NCBI GenBank assembly: GCA_030602885.1
Contig: JAUVYV010000014.1
Coordinates: 1 to 64,000, forward strand
From: Phycisphaerales bacterium
Lineage (GTDB): Bacteria; Planctomycetota; Phycisphaerae; Sedimentisphaerales; Anaerobacaceae
Direction of reading: 5' to 3'
DNA length: 64,000 nt
The translations under genes were made by a program, and so were the position numbers. Below the pieces are notes generated by a model that did not search any database, was not told the origin of the DNA, and saw nothing but the letters and a program-made list of their open reading frames with translations. This document shows positions 8,486 through 16,072 of this stretch, in pieces. Position 1 is the first letter of the stretch. Each line of letters begins with the position of its first letter.

Positions 8486-8674
8486 ATGATACGGAAAACG
8501 GTGACCAAAGGTGCTCTGAACAAAACCTCCGAGACCCAGCAGAATCTGAGGTATTGGGCGAGTAAATCGCCTGAGGACCGCCTTGCGGCAGTTGACTACC
8601 TAAGAAAGCAGCTTTATGGAGATTCAGCCAGATTTCAAAGAACTGCTCGAGTTGTTCAACGCTCACAACGTTGA
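8486..8674 (+). CDS. Small protein paired with a nucleotidyltransferase
   Basis: The product has 62 residues and opens MIRKTVTKGALNK. It contains the pattern YWASKSPEDRLAAVDYLRKQLYG, then RFQRTARVVQR near the C-terminus. Proteins of this type typically precede a nucleotidyltransferase-fold gene in small two-gene modules that behave like toxin-antitoxin or immunity pairs; the role here is unproven. ATG 8486 or ATG 8477 could start it. A perfect TATAAT at 8473-8478 would place the transcript start at about 8485, making a leaderless message likely. The 3' end overlaps the next gene by 59 bases in another frame, so the two are co-transcribed and probably translationally coupled. Confidence 0.7.
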   Translation: MIRKTVTKGALNKTSETQQNLRYWASKSPEDRLAAVDYLRKQLYGDSARFQRTARVVQRSQR

Positions 8675-9062
8675 ATACCTTGTGGTTGGCGGTTACGCGC
8701 TTGCCTTCCACGGCGCACCGCGATTCACCGGAGATATTGACCTTTGGATCAAAGCAGATTGTAAAAATGCAAGACGTATTCTGGCCGCGCTGCGCGAGTT
8801 CGGTTTTGAATCACTCGACTTGTGTGAGGACGACTTTGTGTCCACTGACAAGGTGGTCCAGCTCGGAGTACCTCCCGTTCGTGTGGATATCATGTCGTCT
8901 CTGACCGCTGTATCGTGGGAAAAGGCGGTTTGTGACAAAGTAGCCGGCAAATACGGCGACACACCGGTTTACTTCATCAGCAAAGACGATCTTGTCTTCA
9001 ACAAAAGGTCGCTGGGCAGAAAAAAAGACCTGGCCGACCTGGAAGCCCTTGGCCAGGGCTGA
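8616..9062 (+). CDS. Nucleotidyltransferase-fold protein
   Basis: The product has 148 residues with the pol-beta/MNT-type active-site pattern. GGYALAFHGAPRFTGDIDLW provides the Gly-Gly helix start and the Asp-x-Asp metal ligands. A later Asp in VRVDIM can serve as the third acid. The rest (SKDDLVFNKRSLGRKKDLADLEAL) matches the C-terminal helix seen in DUF6036/AbiEii-like antitoxin-neighbour nucleotidyltransferases. It may transfer a nucleotide to a protein or RNA substrate. Overlap with the preceding small gene points to a two-gene module. The substrate is unknown. No close HEPN partner is visible, so this is not a classical MNT-HEPN pair. Confidence 0.8.
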   Translation: MEIQPDFKELLELFNAHNVEYLVVGGYALAFHGAPRFTGDIDLWIKADCKNARRILAALREFGFESLDLCEDDFVSTDKVVQLGVPPVRVDIMSSLTAVSWEKAVCDKVAGKYGDTPVYFISKDDLVFNKRSLGRKKDLADLEALGQG

Positions 9063-9316
9063 GCAGTGCCATAGTCCGGGCCCCGTCGATAACCGTTCAA
9101 AGGTCGAGGGCGGGCAAAGATGCCCGTGCCACGAAATGAGGACGTATTTATTCCGATGATGCCGGGCATGTGACGCGGGAGGAGTTTTTCGCCAAGGCGA
9201 GGGTGAAGCACCGGGTCATAATGGGGGTTGAATTGAGTTGACGCCGAAGCGGTCAGCGGCTAACATCGGTTGCGCTAATCATTCGAGAGTCAGTCCTTTT
9301 TGAGAAGGGCAGGATT

Positions 9317-10939
9317 ATGAAGAATAGTGCGATGAAAGGTATTTTTGCGGCGGGTATGGTGTTGTTTTTGTTTGGCGGGTGCGGCGGGCCGATTGCGGAC
9401 AGTGGCGGGCTGGGCGAGCTCGGGGAGGCGGGGGAGCTTGGGACGACGATAGCGGAGCTGACGGAGATATTTCCTTACGGGGCGATACGTTTGAAGGGAT
9501 ATGCTCTGGTCGGCGGTTTGAACGGGACGGGTTCTTCGCAGTGCCCGGCGCCGATTCGCACATACCTTGAGAAGTATATACTTCAGGAGCTCTCGAGCAA
9601 CCGGGTGGACGTGGAGCGGATAATCGCGAGCAATGAGACGGCGGTTGTGACAGTGGAGGGGATGATGCCTCCGGCGGCGGCGAAGAATGAACATTTTGAC
9701 GTGGTAGTGACGGCGTTGGCAGGTACGGACACGAGGTCATTAGAGGGTGGATGGCTATACGGGGCGGATTTATACGAGGCGCAGCGGCTTGGGATGACGC
9801 TTACGCCGGCGGCGCTGGCGGAAGGAGCGGTGTTCATAGACCGGCTGGGCTCGGGTGGTGAGAACAAGGAGACGGGGTATATTCTCGGAGGCGGGACGGT
9901 CCAGGAGGAGTACAAGATGAATCTGATGCTTCGGGAGCCGGATTACAAGAGGTCAAGTGATATAAGGAATCGGCTGGATGAGCGTTTTGGTTACGGGACG
10001 GGGCGGGCGATATCGCCGGGCTTGATTGAGCTGACTGTCCCGGAGAAGTACAGGGACGGAAAGAAGAGATTTTTTTCGGTAGTCGGTGCGACGTATCTTT
10101 CCGAGTCGCCTGAGATAGTTGAGAGGCGGGTGATGCATCATATCGGCAGACTCGCTTCGTCTGAGGAGAAGTGGGCGAGCGAGATTGCGCTCGAGGCGAT
10201 GGGCAGCGCGAGTTTAGCAAAGCTTTCTGCGCTGGCGAATTCGTCGAATCCGGAGGTTCGTTTTCGGGCGGCGAGGTGTATGATGAATCTGGGAAGCGAG
10301 CGTGGTTTCGAGGTTCTTCGTGAGATATTGCAGGACAAGGGTTCGTCTTATCGGGTCGAGGCGCTGGAGGCGATGACATCGGCATGGAATTCGAGGGATG
10401 TGGCCGGGGCAGCGAGGGCGCTTGTGAGTGATGAGGATTTCGATGTTCGTCTTGCGGCTTATGAGAGTCTGAGCAAGCTTGACGATATAACGATAACGCG
10501 CGAGGAGGTAGGGGAGAATTTTTACCTTGACCAGGTATCCCAGTTTAGTCGTCCTGCGGTGTATGTATATCGGAGCGGCCAGCCGAGGGTAGTATTGTTC
10601 CGAGCACCGATATACTGTCGGGACGATATTTTTATTCAGTCTTCGGACGGGACGATAACGATAAACGCAGGTGCCGGTCAGGACTACGTTTCGCTAATGC
10701 GTAAACATCCCAGGAGGGCGAACGTGCTGGCGCAGTTGAAGAGCTCATTTGAGCTGGCGGATATCATTCGGACGCTGTGCGAAGAGCCGACTGTCCACGC
10801 TGGTCAGACGCAGTTTGGGTTAGGGGTATCGTATTGCGAGCTGATAGAGCTATTGGCGCAGATGAGTGAGAAGGGCGCGATGGAGGCGGAGTTTCGGGCG
10901 GGCAGCCTTCCTAAAATCGGGGTAAATATCAAGAATTGA
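9317..10939 (+). CDS. FlgI-like lipoprotein with HEAT repeats
   Basis: The product is a 540-residue predicted lipoprotein. The N-terminus has a signal peptide and lipobox LFGGC with the acylated Cys at residue 22. Residues about 40-260 match the flagellar P-ring protein FlgI: GYALVGGLNGTGSSQCPAP, then EGMMPPAAAKNEHFDVVVTALAGTDTRSLEGG, and SPGLIELTVPEKY. A run of HEAT-type helical repeats follows (about 270-390). The tail includes SDGTITINAGAG. Real FlgI is about 370 residues, periplasmic, and encoded among other flagellar genes; none is present here. A structural envelope protein reusing the P-ring fold is more likely than a flagellar part. The gene stands alone, 230 bases before smc on the same strand. 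Confidence 0.8.
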   Translation: MKNSAMKGIFAAGMVLFLFGGCGGPIADSGGLGELGEAGELGTTIAELTEIFPYGAIRLKGYALVGGLNGTGSSQCPAPIRTYLEKYILQELSSNRVDVERIIASNETAVVTVEGMMPPAAAKNEHFDVVVTALAGTDTRSLEGGWLYGADLYEAQRLGMTLTPAALAEGAVFIDRLGSGGENKETGYILGGGTVQEEYKMNLMLREPDYKRSSDIRNRLDERFGYGTGRAISPGLIELTVPEKYRDGKKRFFSVVGATYLSESPEIVERRVMHHIGRLASSEEKWASEIALEAMGSASLAKLSALANSSNPEVRFRAARCMMNLGSERGFEVLREILQDKGSSYRVEALEAMTSAWNSRDVAGAARALVSDEDFDVRLAAYESLSKLDDITITREEVGENFYLDQVSQFSRPAVYVYRSGQPRVVLFRAPIYCRDDIFIQSSDGTITINAGAGQDYVSLMRKHPRRANVLAQLKSSFELADIIRTLCEEPTVHAGQTQFGLGVSYCELIELLAQMSEKGAMEAEFRAGSLPKIGVNIKN

Positions 10940-10947
10940 GCGGATAT

Positions 10948-10982
10948 CGGCCGATAAAACAAGCACTCGCAGGAGTCGGCCG
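10948..10982. other. Short hairpin after the FlgI-like gene
   Basis: The 7-bp arms CGGCCGA and TCGGCCG flank a 21-base loop just after the stop codon. No T-tract follows immediately, so it is a weak terminator candidate at best. Confidence 0.35.
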
Positions 10983-11171
10983 GCGGCGGGGATATTTTTG
11001 TCCCTGTTGCAGATAAACGGGTACAAGGGCAAGAGACGTTCAGATAATCGGTGTTATTATAGGTCGTTGGCTTCCCTACGCCGAGAGAAAAAGGCAGTGG
11101 GGGAGTTTTTGGATTTTGGGTGGCGTTATTGAGAGGCAATTGAATTTGCGTGGGCAGGACAGGGAAAGACA

Positions 11172-14100
11172 ATGAGACTCGAACGAATAGTGCTTGACGG
11201 ATTTAAGAGTTTTGCGGACCGGACAGAGTTCACGTTCGACAATCCAGTCACAGGGATAGTAGGGCCTAACGGCTGCGGCAAGAGCAACGTGGTTGACGCA
11301 GTGAAATGGGTGTTCGGAGAACAGAGCGCCAAGAGCTTACGCAGCGGTCGGATGGCGGACGTGATATTTTCGGGCAGCAGCAGCAGGAAGGGGGCGGGTT
11401 GTGCGGAGGTGAGCCTGTTTATCTCCAATACGGACGGGACGGGTACGGGCAGACTCGGGATTGATGCGGACGAGGTTCAGATAACTCGGCGGATATACAG
11501 GAGCGGCGAGAGCGAATACCGGATAAACAACAAGGTGTGTCGGCGGAGGGACATTAAAGAGCTGTTCATGGATACCGGGGTGGGTGTGAAGGCGTACTCG
11601 ATAATCGAGCAGGGACAGGTGGAGCGTATGCTGACGTCGTCATCGAAGGAGCGTCGGGTGATATTCGAGGAGGCGGCGGGTATAAGCAAGTACAAGGCGC
11701 ACAAGCATGAGGCGCTTCGGAAATTAGAGCGGACGCAGCAGAACCTGCTTCGTCTTGCGGATATTTTGGGTGAGGTGGGCAGCCGGCTTCGGAGTGTGAA
11801 GTTAGCGGCGGGCAAAGCGAGGAATTATCTGGCATACAGTCAACGGCTGAAAGAGCTTCAGGTGAATTACTCACTGGCGGAGTTCGATAAGCTCTATACG
11901 ACGAGCAGGGAGAGGCGCAGCGCTCTTGAAGAGGTTGAGGGGCGGTTCGCGGTGGTCGCGGCGGAGGTGGCGAGAGGTGATGTGTCGAAAGAAGAGCTTG
12001 GTCAGCAGATAATCGATGCGGAAACGGAAATCAACCGGACGGACAATTCGTTGGTGTCGGTCCAGAGCAAGATAGAACAGCTTTGTCAGCGGATAGAGTT
12101 TTTGCGTTTGCGGGTGAAGGAGCTTGAGCAGCGAGGGGAAGCGGCGGCGGAGCGAATCGAGAAGCTTGCATCGCAGAAGAAGGATTTCGAGAATGAGCTG
12201 GGCAAGTGCAGGCGAGAACAGGCGGAAAGTGAGAGGGCCTTTACGGAGAATGGCAGGTGCATCGAGGAGACGGAGCAGGCGATAGCAGAGATAAATCGGC
12301 AGTGCGCATCTGTGGAGGCGGAGTTAGAGGACGAGAAGAGCGGGATAATCGACATAGTGAGGCATACGGCACAGCTTCACAACGAGGTCCAGAGCATAAC
12401 GGTATATCGCAGCAGCTTGTCGAGCCAGAAGGACCGTCTGGCAGGGCGGGCGGAAACGACTGAGCAGGAGCTTGAGAGCCAATTGACGGAAAAGGCGCAG
12501 TACGAAGCCCGGCTGGGTGACGTTGAGAAGGTACTGGAGGATTTGAGCAGCTCTCTGGAGGCGAAGCGTAAGGAGGCGGAGCAGGGGGTCAAGCAAATAG
12601 AGTCGGACGGCAGGCGGTTAGGGCACAGCAAGGAGGCACGGAGCGCTTTGAACAGCGAGCTAAGCGTACTGGCGGATATGGAGAGCCGTCGCGAGGGGCT
12701 CGATACGAGCGTGAAGAAGATATTGGAGGACGGTACGAGGTTTGATTACGTGGAGGGTCTCGTCGCTGACATTATATCGGCGGACATCGAATACGCCGCT
12801 GCGGTCGAGGCGGCATTGGAGGGAAAAGCCGATTCGGTGGTGGTCAGTGACACAAACAAGCTGCTGGCGGAGACGGAGATAATAGAAAAATTAGGCGGGA
12901 GAGTGAACTTCGTGTGTGCCGACAGGTGTGAGCCGTTTGTGGACAGTGTGGATTTATCAGGTGAGGAGGCGGTCAAAGGCAGGGTAGTCGAGTTTGTACG
13001 GTATGCCGGTGAGTATGCGCCTGTGGCGTGGGAGCTTCTGGGAAAGACGCTTGTTGTCGATTCGATAGAGAGCGGGATAGCGATGGCAGGGCGATTGGGG
13101 AGAGATTATGAGTACGTGACGTTAAAGGGCGAGTACTACAACGGGGACGGGACAATTAAGCTTGGGCCTATAGGCAGGGCGACGGGGCTTATCAGCAGAA
13201 AGAGCAGGGTCAGGCAGTTAGAGGAGATAATCGCCAACATCACTGACGAGATACAGCATCTGGAGGGACAAATTGACAGCGACAGACAGAGCAACGAGCA
13301 CCTGTCGAAGCTCTGCCAGGATTTGCGGACGGCTACTTATGAGGCGAATACGGAGAAGACACAGATAAGGTCGAAGGTGGGCGGGCTGGAGGAGAACATA
13401 AGGCGGCTGCGGGAGGAGCAACCTTTGATAGCCGGCGAAATCGACCTGCTGGAGGAGCAGATAGCACAATCGGTCCAGAAGGAATATGACTCGAAGCAGA
13501 AATTAGAAGAGTTAGAGGCGGTCAATCAGCAGCGCAACGAGCGGATAGGGCAGCTCGATGGTGAGTACGTCGATAAGAAGGCCGAGCGGCAGAAGCTGAC
13601 GGACCTGCTGACGGAGCTTAAGATTTCTCAGGGCCAGGCGGGTGAGCACAGGGGAGCACTGAAGGAACGAATAATGTCGGTGGAGGGGCAGCTTCGCGCG
13701 AATCTTTCGGCGGCAGAGTCGGGCACCGAAGAGATGGAGACGTGCGGTCGAGCGGGCGCGGAGGCGGCAAGGGACATCCTTGCGTGCGAGTCGCAGGTTA
13801 GCGAGCTTTTCGTCGAGAAGGAGCAGAGACAGAAGAGCAGCGGAACGCTTCACGCAGAGATCGAGGAGCTAATCGAGCAGCGCAAGCGGACCGAGGAGCA
13901 GCTTCGCAGCAGGCGGTCGGAGCAGGGGCAGCTCGAAGAGAAGATAAGCGAACTAAAGATAGAATTAGGTCAGCTCGACGTGAGGGAGCAGGATTTGACA
14001 GAGCGCGTGCGGGATGAGCTTGGGATTGATTTGGCGGAATCGTACAAGAGCTATCAGGACAGCGAGGTTGACTGGGAGAAGGTTCGCGAGGAAATAGCGG

Positions 14101-14744
14101 AGCTTCGGGGCAAGATTGAGCGATTAGGGAATGTGAATCTGGATGCGATAGATGAGCAGGAAAGCTTAGAGCAGCGTCACAACTTTTTGAGCACACAGGT
14201 CGAGGATTTGAACAGCAGCAAGGGGCAGCTTCAGCAGCTTATCAATCGGCTTAACAAGCTGAGCAGGGAGAAGTTCAGCGAGACGTTCGAGCGGGTGAGG
14301 GAGAACTTCCAGCAGATATTCCGCAAGCTGTTCGGGGGCGGCAAGGCAGATATCGTTCTCGAAGATGCAGAGGACGTCTTAGAGGCAGGGATAGAGATAG
14401 TAGCGAGGCCGCCGGGCAAGGAGACGCGGAGCATATCGCTGCTATCGGGGGGCGAGAAGGCAATGACGGCGATAGCGCTGCTGTTCAGCGTGTTCAAAGC
14501 GAAGCCAAGCCCGTTCTGCTTTCTGGATGAGGTCGATGCGGCGCTGGATGAGGCGAACAACGAGCGGTTCAATATACTGCTGCAGGAGTTTTTGAGGGAC
14601 TCTCAATTCATCATCATCACACACGCCAAGCGTACGATGAGCATCATAGATATGCTGTACGGGATAACGATGCAGACGCGCGGTGTGAGCAAGAAGATAG
14701 CGGTAAGCTTCGAGCGGTACGAGGAGGAGCCGGCGGCAGCGTAA
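11172..14744 (+). CDS. smc: Chromosome condensation ATPase SMC
   Basis: SMC is the core of the condensin that extrudes DNA loops from ParB-parS. The 1190-residue length is typical. The N-terminal head opens MRLERIVLDGFKSF, with Walker A GPNGCGKSN at 31-39 and a Q-loop region after it. Two long coiled coils flank a hinge (about 510-680, with the GRVNFV and VTLKGEYYNGDG elements). The C-terminal head has the ABC signature LLSGGEKAM near residue 1090, Walker B FCFLDEVDAALDE and a D/H loop ending ITHAK. The klesin and kite partners ScpA and ScpB are not in the window. ATG 11172 follows GGACAGGGAAAGACA, an acceptable ribosome site. Being within 10 kb of parS is consistent with its role. Confidence 0.98.
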   Translation: MRLERIVLDGFKSFADRTEFTFDNPVTGIVGPNGCGKSNVVDAVKWVFGEQSAKSLRSGRMADVIFSGSSSRKGAGCAEVSLFISNTDGTGTGRLGIDADEVQITRRIYRSGESEYRINNKVCRRRDIKELFMDTGVGVKAYSIIEQGQVERMLTSSSKERRVIFEEAAGISKYKAHKHEALRKLERTQQNLLRLADILGEVGSRLRSVKLAAGKARNYLAYSQRLKELQVNYSLAEFDKLYTTSRERRSALEEVEGRFAVVAAEVARGDVSKEELGQQIIDAETEINRTDNSLVSVQSKIEQLCQRIEFLRLRVKELEQRGEAAAERIEKLASQKKDFENELGKCRREQAESERAFTENGRCIEETEQAIAEINRQCASVEAELEDEKSGIIDIVRHTAQLHNEVQSITVYRSSLSSQKDRLAGRAETTEQELESQLTEKAQYEARLGDVEKVLEDLSSSLEAKRKEAEQGVKQIESDGRRLGHSKEARSALNSELSVLADMESRREGLDTSVKKILEDGTRFDYVEGLVADIISADIEYAAAVEAALEGKADSVVVSDTNKLLAETEIIEKLGGRVNFVCADRCEPFVDSVDLSGEEAVKGRVVEFVRYAGEYAPVAWELLGKTLVVDSIESGIAMAGRLGRDYEYVTLKGEYYNGDGTIKLGPIGRATGLISRKSRVRQLEEIIANITDEIQHLEGQIDSDRQSNEHLSKLCQDLRTATYEANTEKTQIRSKVGGLEENIRRLREEQPLIAGEIDLLEEQIAQSVQKEYDSKQKLEELEAVNQQRNERIGQLDGEYVDKKAERQKLTDLLTELKISQGQAGEHRGALKERIMSVEGQLRANLSAAESGTEEMETCGRAGAEAARDILACESQVSELFVEKEQRQKSSGTLHAEIEELIEQRKRTEEQLRSRRSEQGQLEEKISELKIELGQLDVREQDLTERVRDELGIDLAESYKSYQDSEVDWEKVREEIAELRGKIERLGNVNLDAIDEQESLEQRHNFLSTQVEDLNSSKGQLQQLINRLNKLSREKFSETFERVRENFQQIFRKLFGGGKADIVLEDAEDVLEAGIEIVARPPGKETRSISLLSGGEKAMTAIALLFSVFKAKPSPFCFLDEVDAALDEANNERFNILLQEFLRDSQFIIITHAKRTMSIIDMLYGITMQTRGVSKKIAVSFERYEEEPAAA

Positions 14745-14745
14745 G

Positions 14746-14812
14746 TTCGTATCTCGTATTGCGTCCCGCCTTCGGCGGGTAAAATTGCGTGTTGTGTGTT
14801 GTGTGTTGTGTT
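14746..14812. repeat. 7-bp tandem repeats and hairpin after smc
   Basis: TTCGTAT, CTCGTAT, TGCGTCC (14746-14766) belong to the 7-bp unit family. A perfect hairpin CCCGCC-TTC-GGCGGG follows at 14765-14779. A second 7-bp array then runs 14785-14812: TTGCGTG, TTGTGTG, TTGTGTG, TTGTGTT. The hairpin lacks a good T-tract. Confidence 0.65.
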
Positions 14813-14830
14813 TAGTATTTGCGTGTATGG

Positions 14831-15139
14831 ATGAAGAAGTGTCCGTATTGCGCGGAAGAGATTCAGAACGAGGCGGTGAAGTGCCGGTTTTGCGGTGAAT
14901 TTGTGGACTTGCCGCCTGCGAGGGAGATAAAGTGGTATTTTCGCACGTCCAGTATCGTTCTTGCGGTTTTATTTATAGGGCCTTTTGCGCTTCCGCTGGT
15001 ATGGTTCCATCCGCGGTATAAGCGGGCGACGAAGGTTATGGTGACGCTGATAATAATCGGGTTGACGCTTTTGCTGTCGCTGCTTATGCTGGGTCTGTAC
15101 TCGGAGCTTATGACGCAGCTCGAGGGGCTGGGGATGTAG
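14831..15139 (+). CDS. Zinc-ribbon membrane protein
   Basis: The product has 102 residues. An N-terminal zinc ribbon has two Cys pairs, CPYC and CRFC, separated by ten residues ([20 protein letters not shown]). Two transmembrane helices follow: about 42-60 ([20 protein letters not shown]) and 70-92 ([19 protein letters not shown]). Proteins of this type are common and uncharacterised; the ribbon faces the cytoplasm. ATG 14831 is chosen because the ribbon begins at once after it, though no clear ribosome site is present. Its last codons lie inside the left copy of the ~110-bp direct repeat, and the right copy near 15967 carries a second, detached copy of those codons. Confidence 0.75.
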   Translation: MKKCPYCAEEIQNEAVKCRFCGEFVDLPPAREIKWYFRTSSIVLAVLFIGPFALPLVWFHPRYKRATKVMVTLIIIGLTLLLSLLMLGLYSELMTQLEGLGM

Positions 15140-15229
15140 CTGAAATGGCGTGCAGAGCACACCCTATGCGACTCGATGGGCAGTGGTTAGTTTTTCAGTT
15201 TCAGTTTTGTGATTCGCAGGGCGATGTCG
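15118..15229. repeat. ~110-bp direct repeat, left copy
   Basis: This 112-base stretch matches 15967-16072 with only a handful of differences and one six-base indel. It carries the last codons of the zinc-ribbon gene, an intergenic part with TGCAGAGCACACCCTATGCG, and a remnant of the 3' end of the glycoside hydrolase gene (leftward DIALRITKLK). Confidence 0.92.
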
Positions 15230-15306
15230 CTTATCGTGGCGAAGCGGAGCGGAGCCGCAGCGGGGCAGAGATGTTTTTTGAACCTTAGGCTGGCACGTGA
15301 TCTGAT

Positions 15307-15349
15307 ATTACGTATACGTTTCTTTTGATAATAATTACATATACGTAAT
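15307..15349. promoter_or_regulatory. Inverted repeat upstream of the LuxR-type gene
   Basis: ATTACGTATA (15307-15316) and TATACGTAAT (15340-15349) are perfect inverted copies separated by 23 bases. They lie 27 bases upstream of the HTH gene. Spacing and symmetry suggest an operator, perhaps for autoregulation; this is inference. Confidence 0.5.
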
Positions 15350-15375
15350 GAGGACAAAAAAGCCGATAAGATATT

Positions 15376-15639
15376 GTGGCAGATAGAAGCAGAAAAACCA
15401 TTGTTTTCAGCGAGGGGCAGTGGAAGTGGTTTTCCAAGTGCTGGGGGTTTACCAAAAGGGAGGTTGATGTATTGCGGTTAGTTTGTCAGGGCAAGAGCTA
15501 TGAGCAGATAGGGAAGGATTTAGGAATAGCACACAGTACAGCAACGACTTTGATGGGGCGAGTTTTTAAGCGTATTGGTGTGAATGACCGGTTGGGGGCG
15601 GTTATCGAGCTGATAAAACGATCGCATGACACGCCTTAG
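15376..15639 (+). CDS. Single-domain LuxR-type HTH protein
   Basis: The product has 87 residues and is essentially only a LuxR/FixJ-type DNA-binding domain. It reads FTKREVDVLRLVCQGKSYEQIG followed by KDLGIAHSTATTLMGRVFKRIGV and a C-terminal helix. No receiver or ligand domain is present, so any signal must come through a partner or promoter control. The start is a GTG without a strong ribosome site. A perfect inverted repeat lies just upstream. The gene sits in an insert of about 740 bases bracketed by ~110-bp direct repeats, meaning it was placed between the zinc-ribbon and glycoside hydrolase genes after those were neighbours. Confidence 0.85.
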   Translation: MADRSRKTIVFSEGQWKWFSKCWGFTKREVDVLRLVCQGKSYEQIGKDLGIAHSTATTLMGRVFKRIGVNDRLGAVIELIKRSHDTP

Positions 15640-15966
15640 CGGTGCAGATTTTTTCTTGTCACGACGAAGGGGGGGGGCAGCACCGGGGTGGAGGGGAAAT
15701 TTTTTCTTAAGGTTATGTTTGCGAGTTGGTCGATGGGTGGCATTTTTGTGGACAGCAGTCCACAAAGATAGGGTGGCCTGAGAAAGGGGGGAGAGAGTTA
15801 CCGGTTGTGAGCGAGTTGATCGATATTATGGGGGGGGTGCCGGTGTTGTGGATAGCAGTCCACAAAGATAGGGGGGGGTGAGGTAGGGGGGGGGTGAGAT
15901 AAAGGGGCTTGAGGTGGGTGGGGTGAGATAGAGGGGCTTGAGGTAGGGGAGGTGAGGTTGGGGGGG
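15640..15966. other. G-rich non-coding stretch with repeated modules
   Basis: No gene is seen. Two related modules sharing CAGTCCACAAAGATAGGG occur around 15721-15776 and 15810-15876. Very long G runs (ten near 15669) precede the 29-31-bp tandem repeat. The G-rich strand could form quadruplexes. Confidence 0.6.
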
Positions 15967-15970
15967 GCTC
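15880..15970. repeat. Three tandem 29-31-bp G-rich units
   Basis: The units 15880-15910, 15911-15939 and 15940-15970 each begin GAGGT, have GGTGAG in the middle and end GGGGCTT or GGGGCTC. The array runs straight into the right copy of the direct repeat (GAGGGGCTGGGG), so the repeat may have grown from that sequence. Confidence 0.7.
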
Positions 15971-16072
15971 GAGGGGCTGGGGATGTAACTGAAATGGTGT
16001 GCAGAGCACACCCTATGCGACTCGATGGGCGGCGGTTAGTTTTTCAGTTTTGTGATTCGCAGGGCGATGTCG
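15967..16072. repeat. ~110-bp direct repeat, right copy
   Basis: This is the counterpart of 15118-15229. It contains the true 3' end of the glycoside hydrolase gene (stop at 16036) and a detached copy of the zinc-ribbon gene end. Confidence 0.92.

Noticed and set aside
9317-10939. Flagellar P-ring gene flgI
   Set aside because: The product is a lipoprotein with HEAT repeats and no flagellar genes lie nearby, so a plain flgI call would mislead.
15640-15970. CRISPR-like array
   Set aside because: The G-rich units are directly adjacent without unique spacers and no cas genes are present; it is a minisatellite-type repeat.
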